This document shows positions 54,436 to 64,000 of a stretch of DNA of 64,000 bases, piece by piece. A program made the position numbers and the translations under genes. Every line of letters begins with the position of its first letter. Positions within the stretch are counted from its first letter, which is position 1. The stretch spans positions 17,823,289-17,887,288 of the forward strand of contig OZ022593.1 of NCBI GenBank assembly GCA_963669155.1. Direction: 5' to 3'. A model generated the notes under the pieces. It was not told where the DNA came from. It worked only from the letters and a program-made list of their open reading frames with translations, and did no database searches. The DNA is from Arbacia lixula (Eukaryota; Echinodermata; Echinoidea; Arbacioida; Arbaciidae).

Positions 54436-54813
54436 ATGGTGAGGAATGTGTGTAGAAGGAGTAATGTTATTCAGATTATCACCATTGGCTGATCAGAGCT
54501 CACATAATGCCTGCAATCTACATCTTCCTATGCGATGACTCAGACAGGACAGTGCAATATGATTAAAATCGATGATTCACGATCCCTTCTCTCTCTCTCT
54601 CTTGGACAAACGGTACCGCACTCAAGACCCCCTTTATTAGCGCTCTTCACCCCCCTTCAAGTGGGGCAATTGCATAAAAAGTTGTGTGCTCATTAAAAAG
54701 AAGTACCATAGGTCTGCATGGAAGATCTATCACATTATGTCCCTTTCCACCGACACTCGGCGCATCGTTGCATAGGGATTGTATCTAGGATGGTGATAGG
54801 CACTATACGTATT
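54436..54813. other. No gene seen
   Basis: A short CT run at 54591-54602; nothing else. Confidence 0.5.
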
Positions 54814-55049
54814 CCACCCTACAGCGATAAAAGGAAGCCCACACCATAAGGGCCTTTTCTTGTATCTGTCTTTTGCATTGGTATCGATGCATCACCACAA
54901 CATGATAGATTGAATAACTCACAGCAAGATGAATACTTTTCTAAATGTAGGATGTATAGTATGTCGAGAACGCTGGGTACAATTAAAAACATAAATAGTT
55001 CAAATTTGAGCAATTTGTTATTTGCTACCTTTTTTCAAAGTAGAGCAGT
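54814..55049. mobile_element. MITE family J, copy 3, decayed
   Basis: CCACCCTACAGCGATAAAAGG at the left, TTTGCTACCTTTTTTCAAAGTAG at the right; the interior ACCACAACATGATAGATTGAAT and AACGCTGGGTACAAT follows 21946-22194 in order. Confidence 0.78.
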
Positions 55050-56797
55050 ATAGAGCTTCCCCATACAAGCTTACACATGATTAGGCTAAGAATGGTGAAC
55101 GTGCAGTTTGCTAAGTATAATAATTAAACTGTTTCTTGTATTGCACATAACATGTGGCTAGTGTGTCCATATGTGCTCAAATGAATATCAACAGATTTTG
55201 TTAAGATTGCAGGAACAGTGAATAATGCTTTTGAGCTTGATCTAAGATGGTCAATAGAAGGAATCCAAATCACTTAAATAGGCAAAAGCAAAAATCAATA
55301 GTTTAAACAAAAAACAGGAATGAACAAGTAGCCAATGTAGATTTTGTAGCACAGGAGTGATTGCTTCATATTTCTGAGTTTGTTTTCAATGTGAGTTGTC
55401 AATGTGAAGACATCCTCAAATCATGTACTGCGCTGTGGAAATATTGTGTAGGGGCTTATATCTATCAGCCCCCACAAAGCAAAAAAGTGCCCCTGAGAAT
55501 AACAGAACAGCCCCTGTGACAAAAGGAAATTAAATTGGGTACAGTGCACAATTAAGTTTGGGGAGTAGCCTGAAAAGTATCCCCCACAAATAATTATTTA
55601 GATTTCCCTCCGGTACTGGGCTGTTGTTGCGACTTTTGTATGCAGTACTTGTCCCTTTCAATGACGGACCTTGTTTAGTGAAAACGCAAATGATGACGTT
55701 AACCTCAATGTCAGAAAATCTATAAAGGAGGGGAGAACAGCAGTATTTATACTTGAAAAAATTTTCTTTTATGACTCATGATTCATCCTATAAGGATCTA
55801 TTCAAAAATATGTTTTAGGAGCCATGAATAAAATATTTTTAAGGTTTCTTTCGTAAGATGAAAATTTCAAATCAGTTGATCTTAACCTTCAGAGAGCTCA
55901 TGAATGAATTCCCTTGAAATCCAATCAAACTCCAGACCACACAACTATCTGATGAGACAAAGACGTCACTCTGGCATCAAACTCAGTTTTTCTACAGAGA
56001 ATAGCAAGAGGGGAAGAGAGACAGCCTGCACACAAATGCATTAGCACTTAATTACCTGCACAGAAGCATGAAAGATGCAGGAGCAACCCACACCCAAAGC
56101 TGTGGGTGGGACTGCAATAACCCACCACCTGCGAAAAGTGAGGACACAGCCAGCAGAAAACGCTCTCCAGTTTGCCAGATTTTTCTGTTTTCGAGCGCTG
56201 GCGGGCTGGCTTGGATGGCTGGCTGCCTGGCGATAGAATGTTAATGTAATTTTCTGCGAAGAATGTACCACCAGATTGGTTGTAAATGATGCTGCAAGCA
56301 TCAGGGTAGCACAAGGGAAGCTGAGACGAGGGAGAGAGAGAGACGGGAGGGCGGGTTTGCAGCGAGGAGGGGGGGGGGGGGAGGTAGCTGGAGACAGTGA
56401 GTGGGGAAGAGATTTTAAACATTCATCACCCGCTCTTTCTAAAAAGAGACACTCTTTAGGTTAAGCAAACAAATTGTCACATGCGCGTGGCAAGTTTGAT
56501 TCTGGCTTGAGTGTGAGTGCATAATGAAGGAGGAACGAGAGGTGGTTAGAGAGAGAGAGAGAGAGAGAGAGGAGCGGTATGGTGGCTTCAAATTGCTTAG
56601 AGATGTGGCCTTCACCTTGCCTCCTTCTCAGCATCTCTCTCTCTCTCTCTCTCTCTCCCCCACTACCGCAGAGGCCTGCTTCATTGTGATATATTCCCCA
56701 AGACGATGAGGCTTTTGATCAAGTTTACAAATGTGAATAATAATGTCACGTTCTTATAAATGCAACCCTTGATGTCAGGATCCACCTTCGCAGATCA
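55050..56797. other. No gene seen; possible regulatory patch and simple repeats
   Basis: At 56045-56130 TTAATTACCTGC (homeodomain plus E-box-like), CCCACACCCAAAGCTGTGGG (hairpin) and CCCACCACCTGCG lie close together in repeat-free sequence; a function is speculative. Poly-G at 56367-56381, GA at 56551-56571 and CT at 56635-56657. Confidence 0.35.
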
Positions 56798-56918
56798 GGG
56801 CCCCTGTCTTATAAAGAGTTACGACTGATTTTATCTCCTTTCTCAACTGTAGAGATTGATATCAATGGCAAGCCAGGTTGCAATCAATTGCAAATCTTTA
56901 AAAATAAGACAGGAACAG
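56798..56918. mobile_element. Palindromic MITE (CCTGTCTTATAAAGA)
   Basis: Left GGGCCCCTGTCTTATAAAGA, right (other strand) CTGTTCCTGTCTTATTTTTA, then AGATTTGCAATTGATTGCAA on the right arm against AGTTACGACTGATT on the left. Length 121 bp; arms have aged. Confidence 0.7.
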
Positions 56919-57249
56919 CTTTCCAAAATTAAATTCTTCAGTCAAAACTCATTTTCTAATAATATGACAAACTTCTAATTTTCTTTAATTATGAAAAACA
57001 AAGTCCTGAAGATCTTAAAATCAATTTTTAACATGTGACATCCTTTTGATTTCTGCATATTTCTCTCTGCCTATTATCCTTCTTCTTTATCATGCTGCGG
57101 TATTCTGTCTCCTTTCCGGAGGAGCATGAACTTCGTTTGATTTGTTTATTCATGGTTTGCACTGCTAGGCATAAGGAATAGTACTAGGAATAGTATATGC
57201 CTATGACTGTCATTTGTGCTAACTTATTGTACTTTCATTCTATCTTTGC

Positions 57250-57260
57250 TCGGAATCTAA

Positions 57261-57291
<31 letters not shown>

Positions 57292-58205
57292 ATATGTTAA
57301 TTTCCTTTATCTATTGATATATTCACAAAGATAACTGCCCCCCATTCCCCCTCTCTCCCTCCATCTCTTTCATTCTTCAAATATATTCATTGCTTTATCT
57401 CTTTGCATCCATCTTCTCATTCATCATCCTTTTGTAAAAAAAATACTCCTTGTCAGTTCTCTTTCTATCGCTTCCTGTCTCTCTTTTCCACTCTCTCTGT
57501 CTTCCCAATCTATCTTTCCCTTGTCCTGAGTCCTAGGTTGTATATGTGTATGTGTGAAATGCGCATTCCTCCACTCCAATATGTTAGAGGTCCATGTTCC
57601 TCAAATGAAATTGAAGCATTCTATCAGACGAACATCAAATTTGGGAATTTCATCCATTTGTCCCAAACAGATGACAACCGTTGCTGGGAGGAAATTGCTT
57701 TCTCTGTCATCTCTTATTTGTCTTCCAAGTTAGGAGGAAATACTATCAGATATCATGTGTGATAAATGATCGCTGCTACTGCTCAAGTTAGATTTCTCCA
57801 TGTCTGTGTCTTTATATCTCATGTTCTGTGCATCTCTTTTATCTCACCCTTATTCTTCTCTCTTCTCTCTTTTTGCCTGTATATTTCTTGTCTGTCATTG
57901 TATAATTTGTTTCTCTCTTCTCTCTCCGCCTATCTTTACATATCTTCCTTTATTTCTTCCCCATTTCACTATTGTTCCTTTTCTATATATATATATGTAT
58001 TTTGTCCATTATCCCTTCCTACCCCCCCCCCTCTCTCTCTCTCTCTCCTTTTGTCTTCATATATCCTGCTCTGTTTATCTTTTCTCTCTCTCTGTCTGTC
58101 TCTCTCTGCCTTTATATTTATTTCCTGTCCACTGCTCTCGTTCCTTTTCCCACACTTCTCTTTTCATATCGTTCTCTCTCTTACTCCTCCATGTGTCTCC
58201 CTCTG
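57250..58205. repeat. Pyrimidine-rich tract with (CT)n
   Basis: Mostly C/T on the plus strand, pure CT at 57265-57289 and 58031-58048, broken by a mixed-sequence segment at 57530-57790. The frames of 119-214 codons here owe their openness to the composition. Confidence 0.85.
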
Positions 58206-58260
58206 CCTCTCTCACACACACACACATACAAGCACACACACATACACACACACATACACT

Positions 58261-58335
<75 letters not shown>
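58206..58335. repeat. (AC)n tract
   Basis: ACACAC with ATAC, AAAC and TCAC interruptions, about 130 bp, directly after the pyrimidine tract. Confidence 0.95.
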
Positions 58336-58340
58336 CTTCC

Positions 58341-58944
58341 CTCCCTCTCCCTGTCCTCAACTGTATAATCATTTTCTCATGCATAAGTGCATCACTCTTA
58401 ATCTTCACTCAAACAAGGGCTTCAAAGCAACTGCCCTGGTTTAGTAGCAGTAACCATGGCAACAGTATTTTGCATAGAAAACAATTTCTTTGAAAGCTAC
58501 GCACTTTTATACCATGACCCAGTAAAGCATGGATCAAAAAAATAAATTGCATATATATAACTGCACAATTCTGATAAAGATTCTTTACAATCTTTGATAC
58601 AGCACATCCGTGTCTATACTTACTTTTCCTTTCCAAATAAAGTGTTCATGGATACAATGTTATGTATTCAATTGATAAATGTATAGTCGTTCTTTATATA
58701 TTCATCTCTCTCTTTCTTACTCACACTAAAACTTGTATAAAATAAATATGTATTTGTTTCTACTGTACTTTGCTTACAGATTTCACATCAATGGTGTACC
58801 ATACTTTAAAGATGACATTGCCCCAGTTTCCAACTGACAATCACGGCATTGTCAATATGTCATCAACTTTTTGCGATTGGAGCGCGAGGGTCGGTTTCTG
58901 CACGACTGCGCACCCTAAAGACATGTCTACGCCATTTTTACACC
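58341..58944. other. No gene seen
   Basis: A 75-codon frame (58770-58997) runs into the next tandem array and shows no domain. Confidence 0.5.
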
Positions 58945-59430
58945 GCAGGACTGACTGGCAGGTGTCTAGCCAGACACTCTTCACACTCAGAATTTAATTC
59001 CCCTCTCTAAGGATCTGTCCTCAATCTCATTAATGTTTTAATTCTCCCTTTCCCTTCCAACCACAGGACTGACAGGCGGGTGTCCAGCTAGATTCTGTTC
59101 ACACTCAGAATTTAATCTTTCATCTGAGGATGTGTTCTCATTAATTATTTAAGTTTTCCCTTATTTCCAACCACAGGACTGACTGGCAGGTGTCTAGTCT
59201 AGCCACACCCTGTTCACACTTAGAATTTAATTTTTCCTCTGAGGATGTGTTCTCATTAATCATTTAAGTATTCCCTTATTTCCAACCACAGAACTGACTG
59301 GCAGGTGTCTAGTCTAGCCACACCCGGTTCACACTTAGAATTTAATTTTTCCTCTGAGGATGTGTTCTCATTAATCATTAAGTATTCCCTTATTTCCAAC
59401 CACAGAACTGACTGGCAGTGTTCTCATTAA
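58945..59430. repeat. Tandem repeat, 110-118-bp unit, just over four copies
   Basis: Anchor CAGRACTGACTGGCAGGTGTCTAG at 58948, 59066, 59176, 59291 and 59405. Units carry TTCACACTYAGAATTTAAT and GAGGATGTGTTCTCATTAAT. Each unit ends TTATTTCCAACCACAG, which looks like a 3' splice site, but no exon follows. Confidence 0.9.
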
Positions 59431-59499
59431 TATACTTAATTTGGTGCATACTTCTCACACTTCTAATAACTCCACCTTTTTGTCCAAGTAAAACATATT

Positions 59500-60055
59500 T
59501 GTTAAAATTTGGAACACTTTGCATGACATCATATTGCCAAATTTTGGAGTGTTTTTGCACTCCAAAAAATCAGTATATGCTAAAGTTCCCATCTTTCATG
59601 TTTTCACTTTTTTTCACTTTCCAGCACACTGGAATACATGGAAGGACAAAGTTTTGTAAAAAAAAAAAAAAAACACTTTCTGCACTTTCGACATCAGTAA
59701 ACATCAGCTTTATTCAAGGGGAAAAAACAGCATACAGGAATACCTGGAATGACATAGTGTTGCCAATTTGAAGAATTGTAAAAAAATACTTTCCACACTT
59801 ATGAAGTCTGTAAACATCAGCTCTATTCAAGGAAAAACAACAACAGCATATCGGAATACCTGGAATGACATAGTGTTGCCAATTTTAAGAACTGTAAATA
59901 CTTTCTGCACATCAGAAATTAGTAAACATCATTCCATTCAAGAAAAAAAATTACAGCATATTGGACTACCTGTAACAGCATATTGTGCCAATTTGATGAT
60001 TTTTTTTTAATACTCTCTGTACATCAGAAGTCAGTAAACATTATTCCCTTTCAGG
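59500..60055. repeat. Tandem repeat, ~110-116-bp unit, four to five copies
   Basis: Anchor GGAATACCTGGAATGACATAGTGTTGCCAATTT at 59737 and 59853, with weaker versions near 59512, 59629 and 59962. Each unit also has ACATCAGNAATNAGTAAACATC and an ATTCAAGGAAAAA box. Neighbouring units decline in likeness to both sides. Frames of 60-117 codons come from the array. Confidence 0.8.
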
Positions 60056-60298
60056 AAAAAAAAAGTGGAGAGAGACAAACTTTCTCTGTACAATGCCCTG
60101 GAGTAGCACAGCCATCTGCTTGTAATACGGATACAAGCTTGTTTTCTGCTGCCGTAATTTGCAATTTGTAAATGCTCGTTGGAGGATTATTGTCACTTGA
60201 ATGGCCTGACATATAGCGCAGTCTGGCAAGGGAAAGTCATGAGGCTGAACAGGGGGAGAAGACAGGGAATGGAGGGGAGGGAAGAGGGGGTGTCTGTG
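60056..60298. other. No gene seen
   Basis: No supported feature. Confidence 0.5.
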
Positions 60299-60590
60299 TC
60301 ATGATACAGACACGCAGACAGACAGATATAGTTATTTAGATAACGCTACATAGATATTGAGAAAGATGGATAGAGAGATTTATAGTAAGATAGATAGATA
60401 AATAAATAGATGGATGCATAGAAAGCTAGTCAGACAGATAGATAGATAAATAAAGATAGATACAAAATATATATAGTTACATGTAAAATAGATGGATAGA
60501 CATATAGATAGATAAGATATATTTCGATAGGTATATAGATAGTGTAAATACAGAGATTGATAGATAGATACTCTATGTAGTCAAAGAGAG
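60299..60590. repeat. (GATA)n-rich tract
   Basis: AGACAGATAGATAGAT runs with AATA and ATAT interruptions. Confidence 0.92.
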
Positions 60591-60899
60591 AGAATCTTGC
60601 AGTCTTGAGACTGAGAACCAATCTATATTTCCATTGGTTTATTCAAGCCGCAAGGTATAGCACACACAAGACAGCCTCCTTTCATATTGATATACAACAG
60701 TATTATGGATCTTTGGGAAATTTAACATTTCGCTTCTTCCTCATACCATCATGGTCTGGAGGAGGGTTATAAAACAAATATATACCGCCTTCACTTGAGG
60801 CACAAGTAAAACATATGCACAGTCCATGCACTTGTGACAGTTTCTGAGGCACCCCATGCGAATATATTTCACTGGCACCTCTGGAGGCGGTATATAATT

Positions 60900-61035
60900 G
60901 TATACTAATATTACTGTTACAACTACTGCTAGTGCAAGTAACACTATTAGTAGTATCACTACAATTAATGCTACGAGTGCTACTACTACTGATATGACTG
61001 CTACTGGTACTATGTCTTCTACTACTACTACTACT
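60900..61035. repeat. (TAC)n-rich, left of an inverted-repeat element
   Basis: Imperfect ACTACTACTGCTACT-type sequence. The same trinucleotide resumes at 61319 on the other side of the element. Confidence 0.85.
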
Positions 61036-61075
61036 AAACTGATGTAAGTTTTGATTCATCCACGAAGTTTTACAA

Positions 61076-61320
61076 ATTACGAATAGAAATGAATCTCAAC
61101 AGTTTCATGTCCGATCCGGGATGCTTCTTCAGCTTGTCTGAACTGGCAATAACATCGTCATTGTCAAAGACAATAACATCGATTTTACGTTGCCACCAAG
61201 TGGCAACGTCGAATTCACGCCAGTTCAGACGAGCTGAAGAAGCGTCCCAGATCGGACGTGAAACTGTTCTCCGTTTCAAGCCAGTAAGTCCAGATGATCA
61301 GATTCATTTCTATTCGTAAT
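61076..61320. mobile_element. Inverted-repeat element with hammerhead-like arms
   Basis: Outer arms ATTACGAATAGAAATGAATC and its inverse, inner arms CAGTTTCATGTCCGATCCGG and CCAGATCGGACGTGAAACTG with TTCTTCAGC/GCTGAAGAA and GTCTGAACTGG partners, centre GTTGCCACCAAGTGGCAAC. The right arm adds a 27-bp piece near 61267-61300. In the right arm CTGAAGA (61234) plus a 6-bp stem plus GAAAC (61260) matches a hammerhead core; see findings. Length 245 bp. Confidence 0.8.
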
Positions 61321-61380
<60 letters not shown>

Positions 61381-61381
61381 A

Positions 61382-61413
<32 letters not shown>

Positions 61414-61510
61414 TACATGTACTAACTGCTACTACTACTTCTTCCACTACTATTATTACTTCTACCACTATGACTACTTTTACTGCTATTACTATCATTG
61501 CTACTATTAA
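61319..61510. repeat. (TAC)n microsatellite
   Basis: About twenty pure TAC/CTA units to 61380, then an interrupted tract. The poly-Ser and Val/Ile-rich minus-strand frame is its translation. Confidence 0.95.
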
Positions 61511-62160
61511 AACTACCAACCATAAACACGGTTGTTGTTTTCGCCCTCTTTCTAAAATAAAGCACAACAAGGCTAGATGCAGTTTTCTTGATAGGGGACA
61601 TCTCAAGACAAACGCGCTAAATGCACGGCACTTACGGGTAATGAATTTTATTTTCGTCCCACTAACCCTAACGGCAGAAGAGCAAAAACCCGGCCTCCCA
61701 GACCGCTGACCCAGCATTTATGGCGCAATGGCGCATAATTGAATATTTGTCGAGCCACTAATTGAGTTTCGCAGAGGGGGGCTCATTCTCACGGGACGGG
61801 GTCGTCCAAATTTGGAGTCGCGATATTCGGCGAGGTGTGATTTACACTTTCATGAAATTACCGGTGCGTCAACAAGCGGTGCGGATTGGAAAATAGACCG
61901 CAACAAAAGACGGGGCGGAGATATAAAGTTCAGACACATATTGACAGAGAGTGTGTCGCGATGGGCGTTGGGCGTCTATATCATTAGATTTGTAATTTGG
62001 GTAACTATGTTATTCAGCTTTACAATGTATCATGTATCTTTAGTCAGGGCAAACCCACTTTTTTGTCCTGAAGTATGAGCACACACATTCTTCATGGGAC
62101 GTGTGACCAAGTTCCTGCAGGCCTCGTGGCGATAGCCTACAAATCTAAACATCAATGTTC
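61511..62160. promoter_or_regulatory. Possible regulatory segment (repeat-free, GC-richer)
   Basis: No visible repeats. Contains ATTTATGGCGCAATGGCG (Cdx/posterior-Hox-like TTTATGG, 61717), CATAATTGAATA and CACTAATTGAG (homeodomain-like) and GGAGATATAAAGTTC (TATA-like, 61917). The 88-codon frame at 61812 has no domain. Function is a guess. Confidence 0.15.
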
Positions 62161-63195
62161 ACGCAACTATATCTCTATGGAAGAAGTATAAATTTACTAA
62201 AGGAACTGTACAAGCATAATCTTTGATGCTCTTTATTGGGTTTTTAATGGTGAGAGAGTACATTAACATACTGCAGAAGCAACATGTGGTTGTATTGAAA
62301 TATACTCCACCCATTATTGTCAACATTTGAATGCATTTGTGTAGACTATTACAAATTAACATAATGTGAAAATTCCTTGCACTTTGATCATGTAAAATCT
62401 CTAAGAATATAGTATTCGTACTAATTGAGGAACAAAACCAAATTTCACTTTTTATCGGTACATATGATCTTACACATTTTAGGCAGAAGAACCAGATATA
62501 CATGTTAACCCTTCCAATGTCTATTATAAGGGGAAATCCCTTCACTTCAGTAGTACTTAAGAGAAAAAATTGCTCATGATGATTTCATTTTTTTTCTCAA
62601 TCTTTTCCCTCACCTGGATCATTGCAGATTTCGAATCTACTGGATATGTGATAAAAGCCATATTCCTGAGGCTTAAACTATTGAAAAACTTGCTGGTTCA
62701 ATTTGTGAGAGGTAATGTCACATAATGCCTGTATTATATGGGGAGAAACGCATAAATCACATTATTTAATTACTGTTGGCATCAATGGGAAAAATGCCTG
62801 TACTATATATGGGACTCAGGTATAATATTAGTGCTATAATATATGCAATGATGTTACCTGTTCCATAACTCACCATTGCGATGCTAAAGAGTGATTCCTC
62901 ATGCTACTCTTCTTTGAAAACAATCAGAATTCATTCCAGCACAGTAAAGCAGGGACTTCTCAACTCCTATCATAATGGGCAAGTAATGTGATACTTGGTG
63001 GCCTGAGGTTACCCTTCAAAAAATCTATCCATTATAAACATCTTTTGTTTTGGACATTCACGGAAAGCATTCTCCAGCTCTGATTTGTAGCTCTCGGCAT
63101 TTTGGTTTGTTTTTGAGAATGGAAACCTTGCTTAAAGGGCAGTAGTTGTATTTTAATGTTTGCCATGGAGACTGAGCACACTTTATTAACAATAG
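62161..63195. other. No gene seen
   Basis: A 128-codon minus-strand frame (62159-62545) is AT-rich, Cys/Phe/Ile-rich and has no recognisable domain; I regard it as chance. AATGCCTGTAYTATAT repeats at 62725 and 62793. Confidence 0.45.
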
Positions 63196-63697
63196 CCTGG
63201 GGTAGTATTCTGAGACCGTTTTATCTCTGTTTTAAGTCTGTTGTAACTAATCGGTATTCTGAACACCGTTTTATCTCTGTTGTAACTATTGTTTTAACTC
63301 TGTTTTAACGTTTGTTTTATCTCTCTCCCTTTGTCCGCGCATGCCATTGTCATAGTTTGTGTGCACGCGCATAACTTTTGGCGCAAACAGCACAACCATA
63401 TCTGTAACACGGTATTCTGACGACTAGTTTTATCTTCTGTTGTAACTCTGCCCATGTGCAAATATATGCCTGCAATCAGATTGGTTAAAACTTCTTATAT
63501 GCTACCTCTAACAGCATTTCCTATTGGTTATAGTTGTTGCGGTGGGCGTGGTTTTCCTGACTTACAACACCGTTAAAACGGTGTTCAGAATACCGTTTAA
63601 CAACTGTTTTAGCGCTGTTGTAACTCACTGACTTACAACAGAGATAAAACAGAAAGTGAAAACAGAGATAAAATGATTCTCAGAATACCACCCCAGG
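63196..63697. mobile_element. MITE family L (GGTATTCTGAR / TTTTATCTCTG)
   Basis: Ends CCTGGGGTAGTATTCTGAGA and (other strand) CCTGGGGTGGTATTCTGAGA. Inner terminal words: GGTATTCTGAACACC at 63252, GGTATTCTGACGAC at 63412, and inverted GTTCAGAATACCG near 63582. GTTTTATCTCTGTTGTAAC is repeated subterminally in both senses. It is fused at its right end to a family F element. Length 502 bp. Confidence 0.85.
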
Positions 63698-63897
63698 CTT
63701 CCAGGCTGTTGGAAATTTCTGATCCAAAATGAAAAATAGAGGCTGGTATCCTAAGACTAGTCACTGCATAATTCTCATCCTTTCTCAGTTCGTCTGGAGC
63801 AAGAAAAAAAAATGACAATGATTAGTCTACTACAGCCAGACCCTTTCATTGAATAGTTTGGTTAAGAAAATGCCCTACAGCCTGAAAGCCAGGCTAA
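63696..63897 (+). mobile_element. MITE family F, best copy
   Basis: Left GGCTTCCAGGCTGTTGGAAA, right CTACAGCCTGAAAGCCAGGCTAAC; interior TAGAGGCTGGTATCCTAAGACTAGTCACT and TTTCATTGAATAGTTTGG. Ends are themselves palindromic (AGCCTGGCTTTCAGGCT type). Its outermost left bases are shared with the end of the neighbouring family L element, so one probably inserted at the edge of the other. Confidence 0.75.
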
Positions 63898-63919
63898 CTT
63901 TTGAAAAGTCTCTCAGCAA

Positions 63920-64000
63920 CTACTCTGACAAAAGGAAGCAACTAACAAAAGAGACTTTTCTTGTAAATGAGCAAAATGTGCCTGTCACTTGCATTGGCAT
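63920..64000. mobile_element. MITE family J, copy 4, cut by window end
   Basis: CTACTCTGACAAAAGGAAGCAACTAACAAAAGAGACTTTTCTTGT matches the left part of 21946-22194 at nearly every base. The rest lies outside the window. Confidence 0.85.

Noticed and set aside
57766-58444. Overlapping 200- and 214-codon frames with hydrophobic start and His/Thr-rich end
   Set aside because: They read through a pyrimidine tract and then an AC repeat; composition explains both parts.
58945-59430. A series of short exons, each preceded by an acceptor-like site
   Set aside because: The 110-118-bp units have no shared open frame and no donor sites; it is a tandem repeat.
61310-61717. Minus-strand 135-codon frame ending in poly-Ser
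   Set aside because: The Ser and Val/Ile stretches translate the TAC microsatellite.
62159-62545. Minus-strand 128-codon frame
   Set aside because: Not repeat-derived, but no domain, no start context and a length expected by chance in AT-rich DNA of this size.

Overview
This is 64 kb of animal nuclear DNA with no protein-coding gene I can defend. It is AT-rich and crowded with short DNA transposons, tandem repeats, microsatellites (GA/CT, AC, GATA, TAC) and poly-G/poly-C runs. Several repeats have the build of marine-invertebrate families: pearl/HINE-like Helentron derivatives, Tc1/mariner relatives whose ends resemble the salmonid/Sleeping Beauty type, T2/Kolobok-like TTAA elements, and LINE 3' ends of the CR1/L2 kind. 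The overall look suggests a marine deuterostome, perhaps an echinoderm such as a sea urchin. That is a judgement from style, not proof. The window is probably intergenic or a very long intron.

Layout. 0-8 kb: an approximately 155-bp tandem array, a palindromic TA-inserting element cut by a 200-base assembly gap, a GTCTTCATTAG-type MITE, a TTAA-flanked element with arms of about 155 bp, a CTTAGGAG-type MITE and a large hairpin. 8-18 kb: CTGTATACGC MITEs, two long AGCCCCGTACTAT elements (the second inserted in an older relative), family-F MITEs, half of a Tc1-like element, a hAT-like insertion inside a MITE, and CT/AC tracts. 18-29 kb: LINE ends, several foldback elements, a nearly whole non-autonomous Tc1-like element, the first pearl-like element (seven 157-bp units), a GTCACAC MITE and a nested palindrome. 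29-40 kb: more MITE copies, a long GA tract, a six-unit 108-bp repeat open in two reading frames, LINE and Penelope-like fragments, and a few repeat-free stretches. 40-44 kb: a MITE whose internal 16-bp word has expanded to nearly 90 copies and which has been split by a second pearl-like element. 44-64 kb: further MITEs, an inverted-duplication derivative of a Tc1 transposon with recognisable transposase C-terminus, two adjacent arrays of about 115 bp, GATA and TAC microsatellites, and a cluster of MITEs at the right edge.

Three threads connect the window. First, many MITE families repeat their own terminal word inside the element, from two or three copies up to a full minisatellite. Second, at least eight families begin with similar G-rich termini, and two of them show exact 3-bp target duplications beside an intact duplicate of the empty site. 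Third, the pearl-like elements carry perfect nuclear-receptor direct repeats (AGGTCA spaced as DR1, DR4 and DR7) in each 157-bp unit, so they could spread receptor-binding clusters. Repeat-free stretches at 33.3, 39.9, 56.0 and 61.5 kb are the best places to look for host regulatory DNA.
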